Positions 33,450-42,443 are shown, counted from the stretch's first letter. The stretch is DNA of 43,544 nucleotides from Arthrobacter rhizophilus (GCF_026241105.1 NZ_JAPFFT010000029.1:1-43544); one strand, 5' to 3'. Numbers and translations: made by a program. The notes: generated by a model from the letters alone, not told the origin.

Positions 33450-34760
33450 CTAGGAGATGGCGGCCTTGATGTCGCTCTCAAGCTTGGTCAGGATGGTCTT
33501 GGACGGGGTCTTTCCGGCGAGGACGGTCTGGCAGAAGTCCGTCATCGCCTGACCACCGTCGATGGTCGCGAGCTTGGCGGTGAGGGCGCTCGATTGGGCC
33601 GCGGTGGTCTTGCAAATGGGCTGCCATTTCTCGACGACCGCCGTGTTCTGTGCGTTTGCTTTGAATTCCGGGAGCTCCGTGATGGACTTCAGGGCGGGCA
33701 GGCCCTGCATGACGCCTTTCTGCCAGAGCGTCTTCATGTTCTTGATGTAGTACGAGGTGAACGCTTCAGACCCGGCCTGGGACGGCGTGTTCTTGTACAT
33801 CATGATGTTGTTCACGTAGTAGAGCCCCCCGACTTCGCCGCGGCGGGATTTGAGGGGGTCCGTCACGAGGACGTCCTTCTCGTCGCCGACGACGTTGTTG
33901 AATGCCGGGCTTTGGAATCCAAGGGCTACCTTCTTGTTCGTCCAGAGAGTGGTGAGATCGTCGTCCTTCATGCTCACGGAGCCCGGATCGACGGCACCCT
34001 GCTTGACTAGCTCGGTGAGGAAATCAACTGCCTCCGCGTTGCGGTCATTGACGACGTCGAGGTCGCCATTGGAGTTGAAGAGGCCACCGCCATTGTTGAT
34101 CATCAGGCTCAGCACGGCCATGGGTCCGTAGTTGCCGCTGCCACCGCTGATACCGAAACCGAGATAACCCTTGGCAGAAGCCTTCTTTGCCACGTCCAAC
34201 ACATCATCCCAGGACTGCGGCGGCGTTGCTCCGATCTGGTCCAGGATCGACTTGCGGTACCAGAACACTTGGACGTCGAGGTTCCACGGGATGCCCACGT
34301 AACCATCGGAGGTCTTCATCGCATCCAGTGTGTGCGGGAGAAAGTCGTCGTAGGTGCCGTCCTTCTTGAAGGAATCGATGAGGTTGTCGGCATAGGCGAT
34401 GGCACCCTGCTTCGCGAACTGGAACGCCTGGAAGCCGCCACCGGTGGAAACAGCCGGTCCCGTGTTGGAGGCGATGGCAGAGGAGAACGTCTGGTTAAAC
34501 CCGTCCCAGTTGACCTGCTGGTACGACACGCCCGGCATGCCATCACCGGGCTTGTACGCCTGCGCCAAGCTTTGGGCCGCATCGGCGTAGTTTTTGTCGC
34601 CCCACGGCATGTCCCAGAACTTGACCGTACTACCGCCGCTCGCCGAAGCGTTTACGCCGCCGACGGCGCAGGCGCTAACGGAAGCGGTAAGGGTAACCGC
34701 CCCCGTGAGGGCAAGGAAACCGCGACGAGACATGGCGGTGGGGGGGAGTATATTCTTCAT
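33450..34760 (-). CDS. ABC transporter solute-binding lipoprotein
   Basis: A 436-residue extracytoplasmic binding protein. The N-terminus has twin arginines (SRRGFLAL, residues 11-18), a hydrophobic stretch and a lipobox ending at Cys31 (ASVSAC), so it is a lipoprotein, possibly Tat-exported. The mature part is of the sugar-binding type (VKFWDMPWGDKNY, PWNLDVQVFWYRKS, TNKKVALGFQSPAF). AAGGAG lies five bases before ATG 34760. It heads the transporter genes and sits downstream of the isomerase, ThDP-enzyme and GMC genes, which probably process the imported solute. Confidence 0.93.
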   Translation of the reverse strand: MKNILPPTAMSRRGFLALTGAVTLTASVSACAVGGVNASASGGSTVKFWDMPWGDKNYADAAQSLAQAYKPGDGMPGVSYQQVNWDGFNQTFSSAIASNTGPAVSTGGGFQAFQFAKQGAIAYADNLIDSFKKDGTYDDFLPHTLDAMKTSDGYVGIPWNLDVQVFWYRKSILDQIGATPPQSWDDVLDVAKKASAKGYLGFGISGGSGNYGPMAVLSLMINNGGGLFNSNGDLDVVNDRNAEAVDFLTELVKQGAVDPGSVSMKDDDLTTLWTNKKVALGFQSPAFNNVVGDEKDVLVTDPLKSRRGEVGGLYYVNNIMMYKNTPSQAGSEAFTSYYIKNMKTLWQKGVMQGLPALKSITELPEFKANAQNTAVVEKWQPICKTTAAQSSALTAKLATIDGGQAMTDFCQTVLAGKTPSKTILTKLESDIKAAIS

Positions 34761-34844
34761 GGCTTCTCCTTATTTGCTGGTGTGGACAGGGGCGGGAGTG
34801 GTCATCGTTGTCCGTGGTTTCCCGCCCTCGCGTTGACATCTGGT

Positions 34845-34882
34845 TCCGGGGCCGACCATCGCCGGATTCGGACGGCCCCGGA
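34845..34882 (-). terminator. Hairpin between isomerase and binding-protein genes
   Basis: TCCGGGGCCG (34845-34854) pairs perfectly with 34873-34882 around an 18-base loop, between the isomerase stop (34900) and the binding-protein start (34760). It may terminate part of the transcripts or mark the differential-expression boundary between enzymes and transporter. Confidence 0.5.
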
Positions 34883-34899
34883 TGCGCAACTGATTTCTG

Positions 34900-35736
34900 C
34901 TAGGTGCGCACTTTTGAGATCAGCTCGCTGAGGTAGCTGTGGCTTTTTACCGCCGCATCCAGTGAGCCGCATTCGACCGAGAGGACCACATCGTGGTCAG
35001 CGTCCGCGAGGGTCCGCACGATCCGTTCCCAGTCGATGACCCCTTCTCCGCAGGCGCAGCCGAGCATCCCGCGGACTTTGCCTCGGTATTTCTTGGCGTC
35101 TTCGACTGAGATATCTTTGGCGTGCATGTGGGTGACGTTGGAGACGATGTCTTCTAGCCACGCATGGGGATCGTTTCCGCTCAGGTAGCTGTTTCCCGTG
35201 TCTAGATTGATTGTCAGGGCCGGCGAGTCGATCAGTTTCATGAGGCGGTCCAACCCGGCCGGCGTGGCCGTGTAGGGTCCGTGGGTTTCGATCGCAATGG
35301 CGATCCCGCGCGGTTCGGCCACGAGGGCTGCCTCCTGGAGTGTGTACTTCATCAGGGTGAAGTTCTCCTTTTCGGTGGTCCACGGCGGCATGGGGCCGTC
35401 GTCGACCATGATCATTGGTGCCCCGCATTCGGCCGCGTATCGGATGGACTGTTTGAGGTAGTCAACGGCGATGTCGGGTTTGGCAAGTGGGGCATGGCTT
35501 GAGAGGGAGGAAAGATGAAGTCCCCGGCTCTCGGCTGCTTGCTTGAGCTTGAGCGGGTCGTCCAGCATTGACCGGCTGTGGAAATAGCCGGCTTCGCTGA
35601 GCAGCTCACGGCCCCAGTGGACCATCGGTTCGACGTAGCGGTAACCGATTTCTGCGGCGCGGTCCATCGCCCAGTCGAATGAGCCGTTTTCGTATCGTGC
35701 AAATTCGAGGTTGAGTCCGAGTTTGATGTCACCCAT
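34900..35736 (-). CDS. TIM-barrel sugar isomerase/epimerase (IolE/IolI-type)
   Basis: A 278-residue xylose-isomerase-like TIM barrel. The metal ligands are visible: Glu in AIAIETHG, Asp in NLDTGNSYL, His in THMHAKD and Glu in LSVECGS near the C-terminus. Relatives include inosose dehydratase (IolE), inosose isomerase (IolI) and sugar epimerases. AGGAG lies seven bases before ATG 35736, and only 14 bases separate it from the ThDP-enzyme stop, so it is in that operon. Next to an IolD-like enzyme, a dehydratase or isomerase step on a keto-cyclitol is the best guess. Three cysteines (LGCACGEG) sit in a late loop. Confidence 0.88.
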   Translation of the reverse strand: MGDIKLGLNLEFARYENGSFDWAMDRAAEIGYRYVEPMVHWGRELLSEAGYFHSRSMLDDPLKLKQAAESRGLHLSSLSSHAPLAKPDIAVDYLKQSIRYAAECGAPMIMVDDGPMPPWTTEKENFTLMKYTLQEAALVAEPRGIAIAIETHGPYTATPAGLDRLMKLIDSPALTINLDTGNSYLSGNDPHAWLEDIVSNVTHMHAKDISVEDAKKYRGKVRGMLGCACGEGVIDWERIVRTLADADHDVVLSVECGSLDAAVKSHSYLSELISKVRT

Positions 35737-35750
35737 GATGTTTCTCCTGG

Positions 35751-37544
35751 TTAGAACCCGCGCTGAGCGACGTATTCATCACGGGTGTCGCCGTGGTACG
35801 CCGGAACGGTGATGTCCCACCAACCGGTGGGGTGCATCTCGGTCCACGGCAGCTCAGTCGCGCTCATGGCCTCGATGACGACGGGTCCCTCGGTGGCGAA
35901 GGCACGTTCGATTGCCTCCGTCAGCTTTGCGGGGTCTTCAATGCGCTCTGCGGTGCAGCCCAGGGAACGTGCGAACTCGGCAATGTTGGCGAAGTACGGC
36001 TTTCCGTCAGGAGTGCTCCAATTGGTGACGAGACGGCGTTCTGCGCCGAACAGGCTGATCTGGAGATCCTTGATGGCTTCCCACCCGCCGTTGTTCAGAA
36101 CGACAACGACCAAAGGTGTGCCGAGCATGACTGCGGTGGACAGCTCAGTGCCTGTCTGGAGGAAGCTGCCGTCTCCGACCATGGCCAAGACGGGCGTCCC
36201 TGGAACTGCGATTTGCGCACCGATGGCAGCGGGGAGGCCGAAGCCGATTCCCGACATACCACCGGCCACGATGTTTGTCTTCGGTCCGTAGATGGGAAAC
36301 TCGTTGAAAGCCTGGTTTGCGGGGTTACTCGAGTCAGTAACCAGAATGCCTTCGCGGGGCAGTGCCTTACGGATTTCCACCATTGCCCGTGAATTTGTCA
36401 TGGGGAGGTAGTCGGTTTCGCGCATGGGCCGCAGGTGCTCTTCCCAGCGTGCCTTGAGTTCCTGAAGCTCGGCGAAGTACTCGGTGCCGTGGTAGTCAGG
36501 TCCGTCGCCCAGAGCGTCTCGAATGGCGGCCAGCGAGGACTTCGCGTCGCCGACGATTCCGACCTCGACAGGGTAGTTACGGCCGATCTCAAATCCGTCG
36601 ATGTCGATATGGACGAGTTTGGTGATGGACGGGATATTGAAGGTGACGCCTTCCTTGTAGGACGACGTGATGCGGTCACTGAATCGGCAGCCAACGGCAA
36701 GGATGACATCGGCTGTCCGGGTGACGCCATTCCCGGATATGGAACCCATGTCGCCGCATGGCCAGGCGTACAGTTCGTGGTCGGCCGGGAAGGCTCCCTT
36801 TCCCATGAAAGAGTGGGTCACCGGCGCGCCGAGGCGCTCGGCGATGGCACGGAGTTCTTCGCTGGCTTCAGCGGCAATGACGCCGCCGCCTGCAAGGATG
36901 ACCGGCCGCTTGGCAGTCTTGAGGAGTTCCACGGCTGCGGCGATTGCCCTGACGTCACCGGTTGCGCGGGCCTGGGCGCGGCGGGAACCTTGTACGCGTT
37001 TGTAGTCGCCGTATTCTGCCTGCAGGTCCTGGGGCACGTCCACCAGCACCGGCCCGCGCCGCCCTTCGTACATCGTGTTGAAGGCTTGGTCCATAACCAT
37101 CGGGATCTGCTCAAGGCGGCTGGGCTGCCACCAACGCTTGACTACTGGTTCGGCCATGCGGGGGAAGTTGTTCCCGTGCGGCCGGTCAATTTCCTGGAGT
37201 ACTCCGCGGTTTTCCATGTAGGTGTGGACGGCGCCCGTAATCAGGATGAAGGGCTGCGAGTCCGCGAAGGCGGTGACCAAACCGGTCAAGGTGTTCGTTG
37301 CCCCGGGTCCGATCGAGGTGCAGACTGCGGCTATCTTGCCAGAAGCGCGGTAGTACCCGTCAGCCATGTGGGCGGCGCCCTGTTCGTGCATGGCTGGGAT
37401 TACTTCGATCTCGTCGGCGCGGTCGACGAAAGCGTCCAAGAGTGCGGTGTTGCCGTGTCCGGGGACGGCGAAGACGCGTTCGACACCTTCTCGGATGAGG
37501 CAGTCGACAATCATCTGTCCACCGGTCAGTTGCTGATCAGTCAT
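35751..37544 (-). CDS. IolD-like thiamine diphosphate enzyme
   Basis: A 597-residue ThDP enzyme of the acetolactate synthase fold. The catalytic Glu54 is in MHEQGAAHM and the ThDP/Mg motif GDGS...NN spans 457-485. Features recall IolD (trihydroxycyclohexane-dione hydrolase) more than acetolactate synthase: F-A-V-P-G-H-G-N at the N-terminus, EQGAAH, and a C-terminal GWWDITVPAY like the W-W-N-V-G-V of IolD. It may thus cleave a cyclic or linear diketone C-C bond. It overlaps the GMC gene by four bases (ATGA) and is followed by the isomerase. It is shorter than IolD (~640), so a paralogous substrate is possible. Confidence 0.85.
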   Translation of the reverse strand: MTDQQLTGGQMIVDCLIREGVERVFAVPGHGNTALLDAFVDRADEIEVIPAMHEQGAAHMADGYYRASGKIAAVCTSIGPGATNTLTGLVTAFADSQPFILITGAVHTYMENRGVLQEIDRPHGNNFPRMAEPVVKRWWQPSRLEQIPMVMDQAFNTMYEGRRGPVLVDVPQDLQAEYGDYKRVQGSRRAQARATGDVRAIAAAVELLKTAKRPVILAGGGVIAAEASEELRAIAERLGAPVTHSFMGKGAFPADHELYAWPCGDMGSISGNGVTRTADVILAVGCRFSDRITSSYKEGVTFNIPSITKLVHIDIDGFEIGRNYPVEVGIVGDAKSSLAAIRDALGDGPDYHGTEYFAELQELKARWEEHLRPMRETDYLPMTNSRAMVEIRKALPREGILVTDSSNPANQAFNEFPIYGPKTNIVAGGMSGIGFGLPAAIGAQIAVPGTPVLAMVGDGSFLQTGTELSTAVMLGTPLVVVVLNNGGWEAIKDLQISLFGAERRLVTNWSTPDGKPYFANIAEFARSLGCTAERIEDPAKLTEAIERAFATEGPVVIEAMSATELPWTEMHPTGWWDITVPAYHGDTRDEYVAQRGF

Positions 37545-39154
37545 TTGTTCTTACTTCCTGTAAATACGGGGGTTAGCGGTAGGAATTCTGGGGCGCGTGT
37601 CTCGGACTGGCGCTGGGCTGCGCCGGGCACGATATGTTCAGCGACACGGAAGGCATTTGCGGCAATGGTTAGTGCCGGGTTCATCACTGGGAGTGAGGGG
37701 AAGAATGACGAGTCGACGACGAAGAGGTTCTTGACATCATGGGTCTGGCAGCTGGGGCCGAGGACGGACGTCTGAGGGTCATCTCCGGCCCGGATCGTTC
37801 CGGCCTGGTGGGAGTTGACAGCAATTTCGGTGGTTTCACTGAAGATCAGTGGATAGCCCATCTTGTGGAGAATGCGTTTCATCTCCTTGACCAGGTGCTG
37901 GTGTGCCCGAACATTGTTGGGCTTCCAACTGATCCGGATAGCTTCGTCGTTCCTTAGGGTGACCCTGTTTTCCGGATCGGGAAGATCTTCGGTGAAGAGC
38001 CACCAATCCATGCTGTGGCCGGCAGCAATTTCCAAGGCCCATTTGGGGATGAGCGGCTTCTGCCCGACGAGCATGGCGCCCTGGAGCTTGCCGATCAACT
38101 GGACGTGACCGAGCGGGTACGGAAAATCCGCGTTGCCCTTGAGGTAATAGTCATTGAAGTAGAGCGTCTTTTGGAACTCAACTTTGTTCCTCTTGGGGTG
38201 CAAGGCGATCATGATGCTGTTGTTGTGCACCATGTAGTTCCTGCCAACCATTCCGGAGGAGTTGGCGAGGCCGTTGGAGTGTTTGTCTGTGGCGGACCGG
38301 AGCAATAGCGCCGCAGAGTTGACGGCGCCGCAAGAAACGACCACTTTTCCGGCCTCGACGACGATGGTCTTCCCGTTGTGGGCGAGCTGTACGCCAGTGG
38401 CAGTCTGGCCGGATTCGTCGGTGAGCACCTTCTCGGCGTACGCCTCGGTCAACAGTTCCACATTGCCCGTTTGAAGAGCAGGCCGTACACAGGCTACGTC
38501 GGCATCCATTTTGGCCAGGACGCGACATGGAAAACCGTCGCAAGTGCGGCAGCGGATACAGGCACCGCCCTGACGCCAGTCGATTCCCAAGGGAATGCTG
38601 GACGGAGTCAGTCCCTGTTTGGCCAGCCCATCCGCAACAGCCTGCACCTCAGGTTCATGACCGATCGCAGGGTAAGGAAAGGGCTCGTCGCGGGGCAACG
38701 TGGGATCATCGTGTTGGTCACCATGAACCTTGTAGACCCTTTCGGCCCGCGAGTAATAAGGGGCTATGTCGTCATACGTGAACGGCCAGGCTGGTGAAGT
38801 ACCGTCCTCGTGTTCGGTCGCGACAAAATCTTCGCGTCGAAACCTCACCAAGGAGGACCCATAGAACTTGGTATTGCCACCGACGTAGTAATAAGTACCG
38901 GGGCTGAAAGCTTCGCCCGTGTCGGAGTACCACTTTTCAGCATTTTTGTATCGGCCGTGTTCAAACACGGCGTCCGGGTCCCAGTTCTGTTTCTCCTGGG
39001 GAACGAACCCTCCGCGCTCGATGAGCAATACGCTGACGCCTGCGTCCTTCAATGCGTAGGCCAGCGTACCGCCGCCCATGCCGCTTCCGACGATTACGAC
39101 GTCGTAGCTGGACTTTGCAGGACCATCGATCTGCAAAGAAGTCTCAACAGTCAT
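37541..39154 (-). CDS. GMC-family flavin oxidoreductase
   Basis: A 537-residue FAD-dependent sugar or alcohol oxidoreductase. The FAD Rossmann motif VVIVGSGMGGG lies at residues 19-29 and LLIERGG follows. The catalytic His is in NSHQAGT and the second base is the Asn in PVMNPALTIAANAF. Uncommon is a cysteine cluster, C-x2-C-x2-C-x4-C, in ACIRCRTCDGFPCRV. ATG 39154 is chosen for GAGGTAAA upstream and the family N-terminus; the longer frame to 39301 adds unrelated sequence. It is first in the operon with the IolD-like and isomerase genes and divergent from a TetR gene. It probably oxidises a ring hydroxyl to a keto group. No signal peptide. Confidence 0.92.
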   Translation of the reverse strand: MTVETSLQIDGPAKSSYDVVIVGSGMGGGTLAYALKDAGVSVLLIERGGFVPQEKQNWDPDAVFEHGRYKNAEKWYSDTGEAFSPGTYYYVGGNTKFYGSSLVRFRREDFVATEHEDGTSPAWPFTYDDIAPYYSRAERVYKVHGDQHDDPTLPRDEPFPYPAIGHEPEVQAVADGLAKQGLTPSSIPLGIDWRQGGACIRCRTCDGFPCRVLAKMDADVACVRPALQTGNVELLTEAYAEKVLTDESGQTATGVQLAHNGKTIVVEAGKVVVSCGAVNSAALLLRSATDKHSNGLANSSGMVGRNYMVHNNSIMIALHPKRNKVEFQKTLYFNDYYLKGNADFPYPLGHVQLIGKLQGAMLVGQKPLIPKWALEIAAGHSMDWWLFTEDLPDPENRVTLRNDEAIRISWKPNNVRAHQHLVKEMKRILHKMGYPLIFSETTEIAVNSHQAGTIRAGDDPQTSVLGPSCQTHDVKNLFVVDSSFFPSLPVMNPALTIAANAFRVAEHIVPGAAQRQSETRAPEFLPLTPVFTGSKNK

Positions 39155-39392
39155 TTTGGAATTTACCTCTCGGTTCTGGCCATTGTTGGGGCCGGGTGCG
39201 TGAGTCTGAACCTGCCATTGGACTACGAACTTTTGCAGTACGTCACGAGTGAGAGTCACATCACCTATAAGCAAGAGTACACGGATTACGAGTTTACTCA
39301 AGCATGAAGTTTGGTTAGAGTCTCTCGATAGACGTTTTCCACAAGTAGGGACGGCTCCTCAAGTGGCCCTGCTCACATTCTGTTCCTTTAGT

Positions 39393-39458
39393 GTACGATC
39401 GTACGCATAAGAAATCTAGTGCACGATCGTACGCATCGGAAACAATGTACGTGCGTAC
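39393..39458. promoter_or_regulatory. Three TetR operator-like palindromes
   Basis: The pattern GTACG-NN-CGTAC occurs at 39393-39404 (centre AT, perfect), 39421-39432 (first half GCACG) and 39447-39458 (centre TG). The spacing is 28 and 26 bases. They fill the divergent promoter between the GMC operon (start 39154) and the TetR gene (start 39481), ending 22 bases before the latter. This is the expected place for TetR autoregulation and for repression of the GMC operon. Confidence 0.8.
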
Positions 39459-39480
39459 ACATTTGGAAGGTGGAGAGTTG

Positions 39481-40128
39481 ATGGTTGCGCAAGATCCGCC
39501 GGACCGATTCCCCCCTGATCCGGAGTGGTCCGCCCGTTCGGATGTCGCCAGCACCTTCCGAATCCGACGTTTTGATCCGGATCGTCGGAATCGGATTATT
39601 GACGCAGTACTCGCGGTCATTTCTGACAACGGTGTGGCCGGCACTAGTTTCCGGAAGATCGCTGCCCAGGCCGATGTTCCCCTCGGGTCAATCACCTACC
39701 ATTTCAGCGGCATGCATGAGCTCTTGGAAACAGGGTTCGAGCGTTTTGTGAGCCAGTCCCTCTCCCGGCTGGAGGATCGGCTTCAATCGGCACGAGATCA
39801 CCGTGACGCAGGCAAGGTCATCTTGGCGATGATTCACGAAGACGCCACCGCTGATCCCCCTCGACACCTGGCGCTTTCTCGCGAACTTCAGGCCCTGGTC
39901 ATCCGTGAACCTGCTTTGCGCAACATCGCGAACAATTGGATGGAAGGTAGCGCCAGAATCCTGGAACGGTACTTCGATCCAGCAACGGCAGAGATTCTGG
40001 AGATTCTCATGGACGGCCTGGCTCTTCGTAGAGGCGTTGCCTCAAAGGACGGAGAACCGCTTGCGGCCGACATGGTGGCGAGAATTATCACTGGCTCGTG
40101 GCCCTGGGATCCATCACCAAGTCCCTAG
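39481..40128 (+). CDS. TetR-family repressor of the GMC operon
   Basis: A 215-residue repressor. The DNA-binding region (about residues 35-85) reads RRNRIIDAVLAVISDNG, GTSFRKIAAQADVPLGSITY-HFSGM. ATG 39481 is chosen because GGTGGAGAG lies just upstream; the frame opens at 39391 inside the operator array. The C-terminal ligand domain is of the BetI / TetR_C_6 kind. Next to three matching palindromes it almost certainly represses itself and the GMC genes. It is clearly paralogous to the TetR at 40494, differing in recognition-helix detail (F-R-K-I against H-R-K-V). Confidence 0.92.
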   Translation: MVAQDPPDRFPPDPEWSARSDVASTFRIRRFDPDRRNRIIDAVLAVISDNGVAGTSFRKIAAQADVPLGSITYHFSGMHELLETGFERFVSQSLSRLEDRLQSARDHRDAGKVILAMIHEDATADPPRHLALSRELQALVIREPALRNIANNWMEGSARILERYFDPATAEILEILMDGLALRRGVASKDGEPLAADMVARIITGSWPWDPSPSP

Positions 40129-40493
40129 GTGGGAGCCATCTACAAACGGCAGCTTAGAAATTACCCGCCGCGGCTGCAGGCAACAAGCCTGACCCTCAAC
40201 CAAATCGATTCCCATAACGAGGAAGAAAGAAGCAGGCGTGAAGACTTCGTATCGTGGATACGAGGCTGGACCGGTTCCTCCGGCCAGACCTCACGAGATG
40301 GTGTTCCACGACCCCTTTGCCCGCCAGCCGGGGGCCAGCCTGACCCGCGGCGTGGCTGTTCAACCGTTGCCCTCCATGACAGCCGGAGAGCGCGGAAGCA
40401 GCTCAACTCACTACCAGCGGCTGAAGCGAAGAAGGCATTGGAAGGTGTGTCCCACGATCTGCTCGCCCTCGCCTTGCAACGCGGCGGCGCCGA
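40129..40493. other. Region between convergent TetR genes, possible gene remnant
   Basis: About 365 bases. A plus frame from GTG 40238 (YRGYEAGPVPPARPHEMVFH, then DPFARQPGASL) and another frame ending with a stop at 40497 (LPAAEAKKALEGVSHDLLAL, then ALQRGGAD) each look protein-like but are out of phase. They may be two pieces of one frameshifted small gene. I recognise no family. Confidence 0.3.
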
Positions 40494-41147
40494 CTAACCG
40501 CCAGATCTGCGCAAAGGACGGGCAGGCAAGGACGCCGTCCCATGAACTTCGTCGGAAAAGGTGATCGAAGCTTCCACCGGCGATAGCGCTCCCGGCTGCG
40601 ACGGAGCTTCCCTTAGCAGCTTGTCGACAGCGTTCGAAACCAACTCGCGGTCGTCGTCGCGCGGTTCAAAGGCCCGATGAATTGAAAGTCCTTCGACGAG
40701 CGCGTCCAGTTGTCGGGCCACATCCGGGTCGAAGTATTTTTCGAAGGCACGGCGGCTGCGCATCATCCAATCGTGAGTGAGGTGCCGGAACTTCGCTTGA
40801 CGGGCCGCCAGCGTGTAGAGCTCCAACGTCAGAACGAGAGCGTCCCGATCGCCATAGGTATCTTCCATGATCATCTCGACGACAGCCTCTTTGGCCGCTT
40901 CGATGGTCGAGGCCTCGTTCATGCGCCGCTCGAACCGGTCGCTAATACGGGTGGCAAAACGCGTGAAGGCTTCGTGAAGAAGTTCGTCCATTCCTGCGAA
41001 GTGATAGGTCATGGACCCCAAGGGGACATCTGCAAGGGCGGCCACTTTCCGATGTGAAGTGCCGGCCACACCTTCGGCGGCGATCAGATCCAATGTCGCT
41101 TCAATGATTCGGTCACGCCGATCCGGATCAACCCGCCGTTTGGCCAT
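40494..41147 (-). CDS. Second TetR-family repressor (paralogue)
   Basis: A 217-residue TetR regulator. The N-terminal region DPDRRDRIIEATLDLIAAEG, then GTSHRKVAALADVPLGSMTY and HFAGMDELLHEAF closely parallels the TetR at 39481 over ~60 residues, while the ligand domain has diverged. It begins six bases after the acetyltransferase stop on the same strand, so both are in one operon whose start region carries GTACA-NN-TGTAC. It likely represses that operon. A longer, Pro/Ser-rich C-terminal tail (PARPLRRSGG) is present. Confidence 0.9.
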   Translation of the reverse strand: MAKRRVDPDRRDRIIEATLDLIAAEGVAGTSHRKVAALADVPLGSMTYHFAGMDELLHEAFTRFATRISDRFERRMNEASTIEAAKEAVVEMIMEDTYGDRDALVLTLELYTLAARQAKFRHLTHDWMMRSRRAFEKYFDPDVARQLDALVEGLSIHRAFEPRDDDRELVSNAVDKLLREAPSQPGALSPVEASITFSDEVHGTASLPARPLRRSGG

Positions 41148-41152
41148 TTTCC

Positions 41153-41740
41153 TCAGCTTTCAATGGTCCTGATGACTTTAGCCGGAATCCCCATGGCCAC
41201 GACATTGGAAGGCAGGTCGCGGCTGACGACTGCCCCAGCACCGACGACGGTGTTTTCGCCAATCGTTACGCCGGGAAGCACGATGACTCCCCCGCCCAAC
41301 CACACGTTGTCTCCGATGACTATCGGCTTGGCCGATTCCAACTTGTCTCTTCGGGGTTGAGCCGCCACGGGGTGGGTCGGCGTCAGCAGTTGGACGTTCG
41401 GGCCAATCTGGCAATGGCTTCCAATTGAAATCGTGGCCACGTCAAGAGCAGTGAGATTGTAGTTAATAAAGGTGCCCTCACCGATGCTGATGTTAGATCC
41501 GTAGTCGACGAATATTGGTGGCCTTATATGGGCACCTTCGGCCAGGAATCCGATGAGCTCATGTATGAACGACTGGGCCGCATCTATGTCCTGAGCGTAG
41601 GCAGAGGCATATGCCCCGGCCAGGCGAATAGCGCGCTGCTGTCTAGCGACGATCTGCGGATCATCGGAGATGTAGAGATCGCCCGCGAGCATCCGTTCGT
41701 GGTTGCTCCGGGGGTCGTCTCGGAAATACTCGGCCGCCAT
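41153..41740 (-). CDS. LacA/Maa-type sugar O-acetyltransferase
   Basis: About 195 residues. A Mac-type N-terminal helix pair (ERMLAGDLYISDDP, then RAIRLAGAYASAY) precedes a left-handed beta-helix of hexapeptide repeats (ISIGEGTFINYN, IVIGDNVWLGGGVIVLPG). The catalytic His is in LLTPTHPV. These enzymes transfer acetyl from acetyl-CoA to the 6-hydroxyl of sugars such as maltose or galactosides. The start is uncertain: ATG 41740 has no ribosome site and abuts an operator, so a leaderless message is possible, or ATG 41692 (ERMLAGD) may be used. It is co-transcribed with the TetR at 40494. Confidence 0.87.
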   Translation of the reverse strand: MAAEYFRDDPRSNHERMLAGDLYISDDPQIVARQQRAIRLAGAYASAYAQDIDAAQSFIHELIGFLAEGAHIRPPIFVDYGSNISIGEGTFINYNLTALDVATISIGSHCQIGPNVQLLTPTHPVAAQPRRDKLESAKPIVIGDNVWLGGGVIVLPGVTIGENTVVGAGAVVSRDLPSNVVAMGIPAKVIRTIES

Positions 41741-41742
41741 GT

Positions 41743-41754
41743 GTACAACTGTAC
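41743..41754. promoter_or_regulatory. Variant TetR-type palindrome before the acetyltransferase
   Basis: GTACA-AC-TGTAC is a perfect-arm dyad ending two bases before the acetyltransferase ATG (minus strand). It differs from the GTACG-NN-CGTAC sites at 39393-39458 and 42630 by one base per half-site. Probably the operator of the paralogous TetR encoded in the same operon. Confidence 0.6.
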
Positions 41755-41807
41755 TAAAGAATGACCCGCCCGACCCCTCAGCTCGTCTGACGCCACGGGA
41801 CCAGCCG

Positions 41808-42443
41808 TCATCGGAGAGATCGCCGCCATCGGGTTCCATTCGCTTCCAATGTCTGGCTGAGCGCTTCGCACGATGTAAACAAGTGGCCGCGGAGTCCTGC
41901 TTCCTGGGCAGATCGGATGTTTTCCTCTCTGTCGTCGATAAAGAGGGCTCGGTGGGGTTCAATCCCGAGCTCACGGATACACCACTCGAACGTTTCCCGT
42001 TCAGGTTTCGCAAATCCGATCTGATAAGAGAGTCCTCGGACTTCAAACAGGTTGAGCCACCGGTGCCTTCGCTGAAAGTGTTCTCCCAGCTCCTGGGGAA
42101 TGTCGGAGAGCAACGCGAGACGTCGGGTCCTGGACAGGTCCTCAAGCAGAGCGATCATCTGATCATCGACGAGCGACCAGCTGGCGATGTCGTGCTCTAT
42201 GAGTTGCCTAATCCGGTCCGGATCGAAGCTCGTAGCCAATTGGCCAGAAACGTCGGTCCAGTACTGGGTGCCGGTGACCTCTCCGCGATCATATGGCGGA
42301 CGCTGGTTCCAGTACGCCGCCCAAAACTCCTCCTCCGAGACGGCTCCGGTAGCCAATAGCGCCTCCCTACCTTCTTGATTTTGATCTTTGGCGATCACTC
42401 CGAAGAGATCGAAGATCAGCACATCGTTTGACTGCACGGCCAT
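41808..42443 (-). CDS. HAD-superfamily hydrolase
   Basis: A 211-residue HAD subfamily IA protein. Motif I is FDLFGVIA (nucleophile Asp11), where the residue two after it is Phe rather than the second Asp of most phosphatases. Motif II is in ALLSDIP, motif III Lys in GFAKPERETF and motif IV is FIDDREENI. The helical cap lies between about 18 and 90. The closest feel is to YihX-type sugar-phosphate phosphatases and haloacid dehalogenase-like proteins. It precedes the acetyltransferase-TetR operon on the same strand by 67 bases. A sugar-phosphate role fits the context but is inferred. Confidence 0.85.
   Translation of the reverse strand: MAVQSNDVLIFDLFGVIAKDQNQEGREALLATGAVSEEEFWAAYWNQRPPYDRGEVTGTQYWTDVSGQLATSFDPDRIRQLIEHDIASWSLVDDQMIALLEDLSRTRRLALLSDIPQELGEHFQRRHRWLNLFEVRGLSYQIGFAKPERETFEWCIRELGIEPHRALFIDDREENIRSAQEAGLRGHLFTSCEALSQTLEANGTRWRRSLR

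Noticed and set aside
36435..37775. Long plus-strand open frame opposite the IolD-like gene
   Set aside because: It lies opposite the ThDP enzyme, which has clear catalytic motifs; the frame itself shows none.
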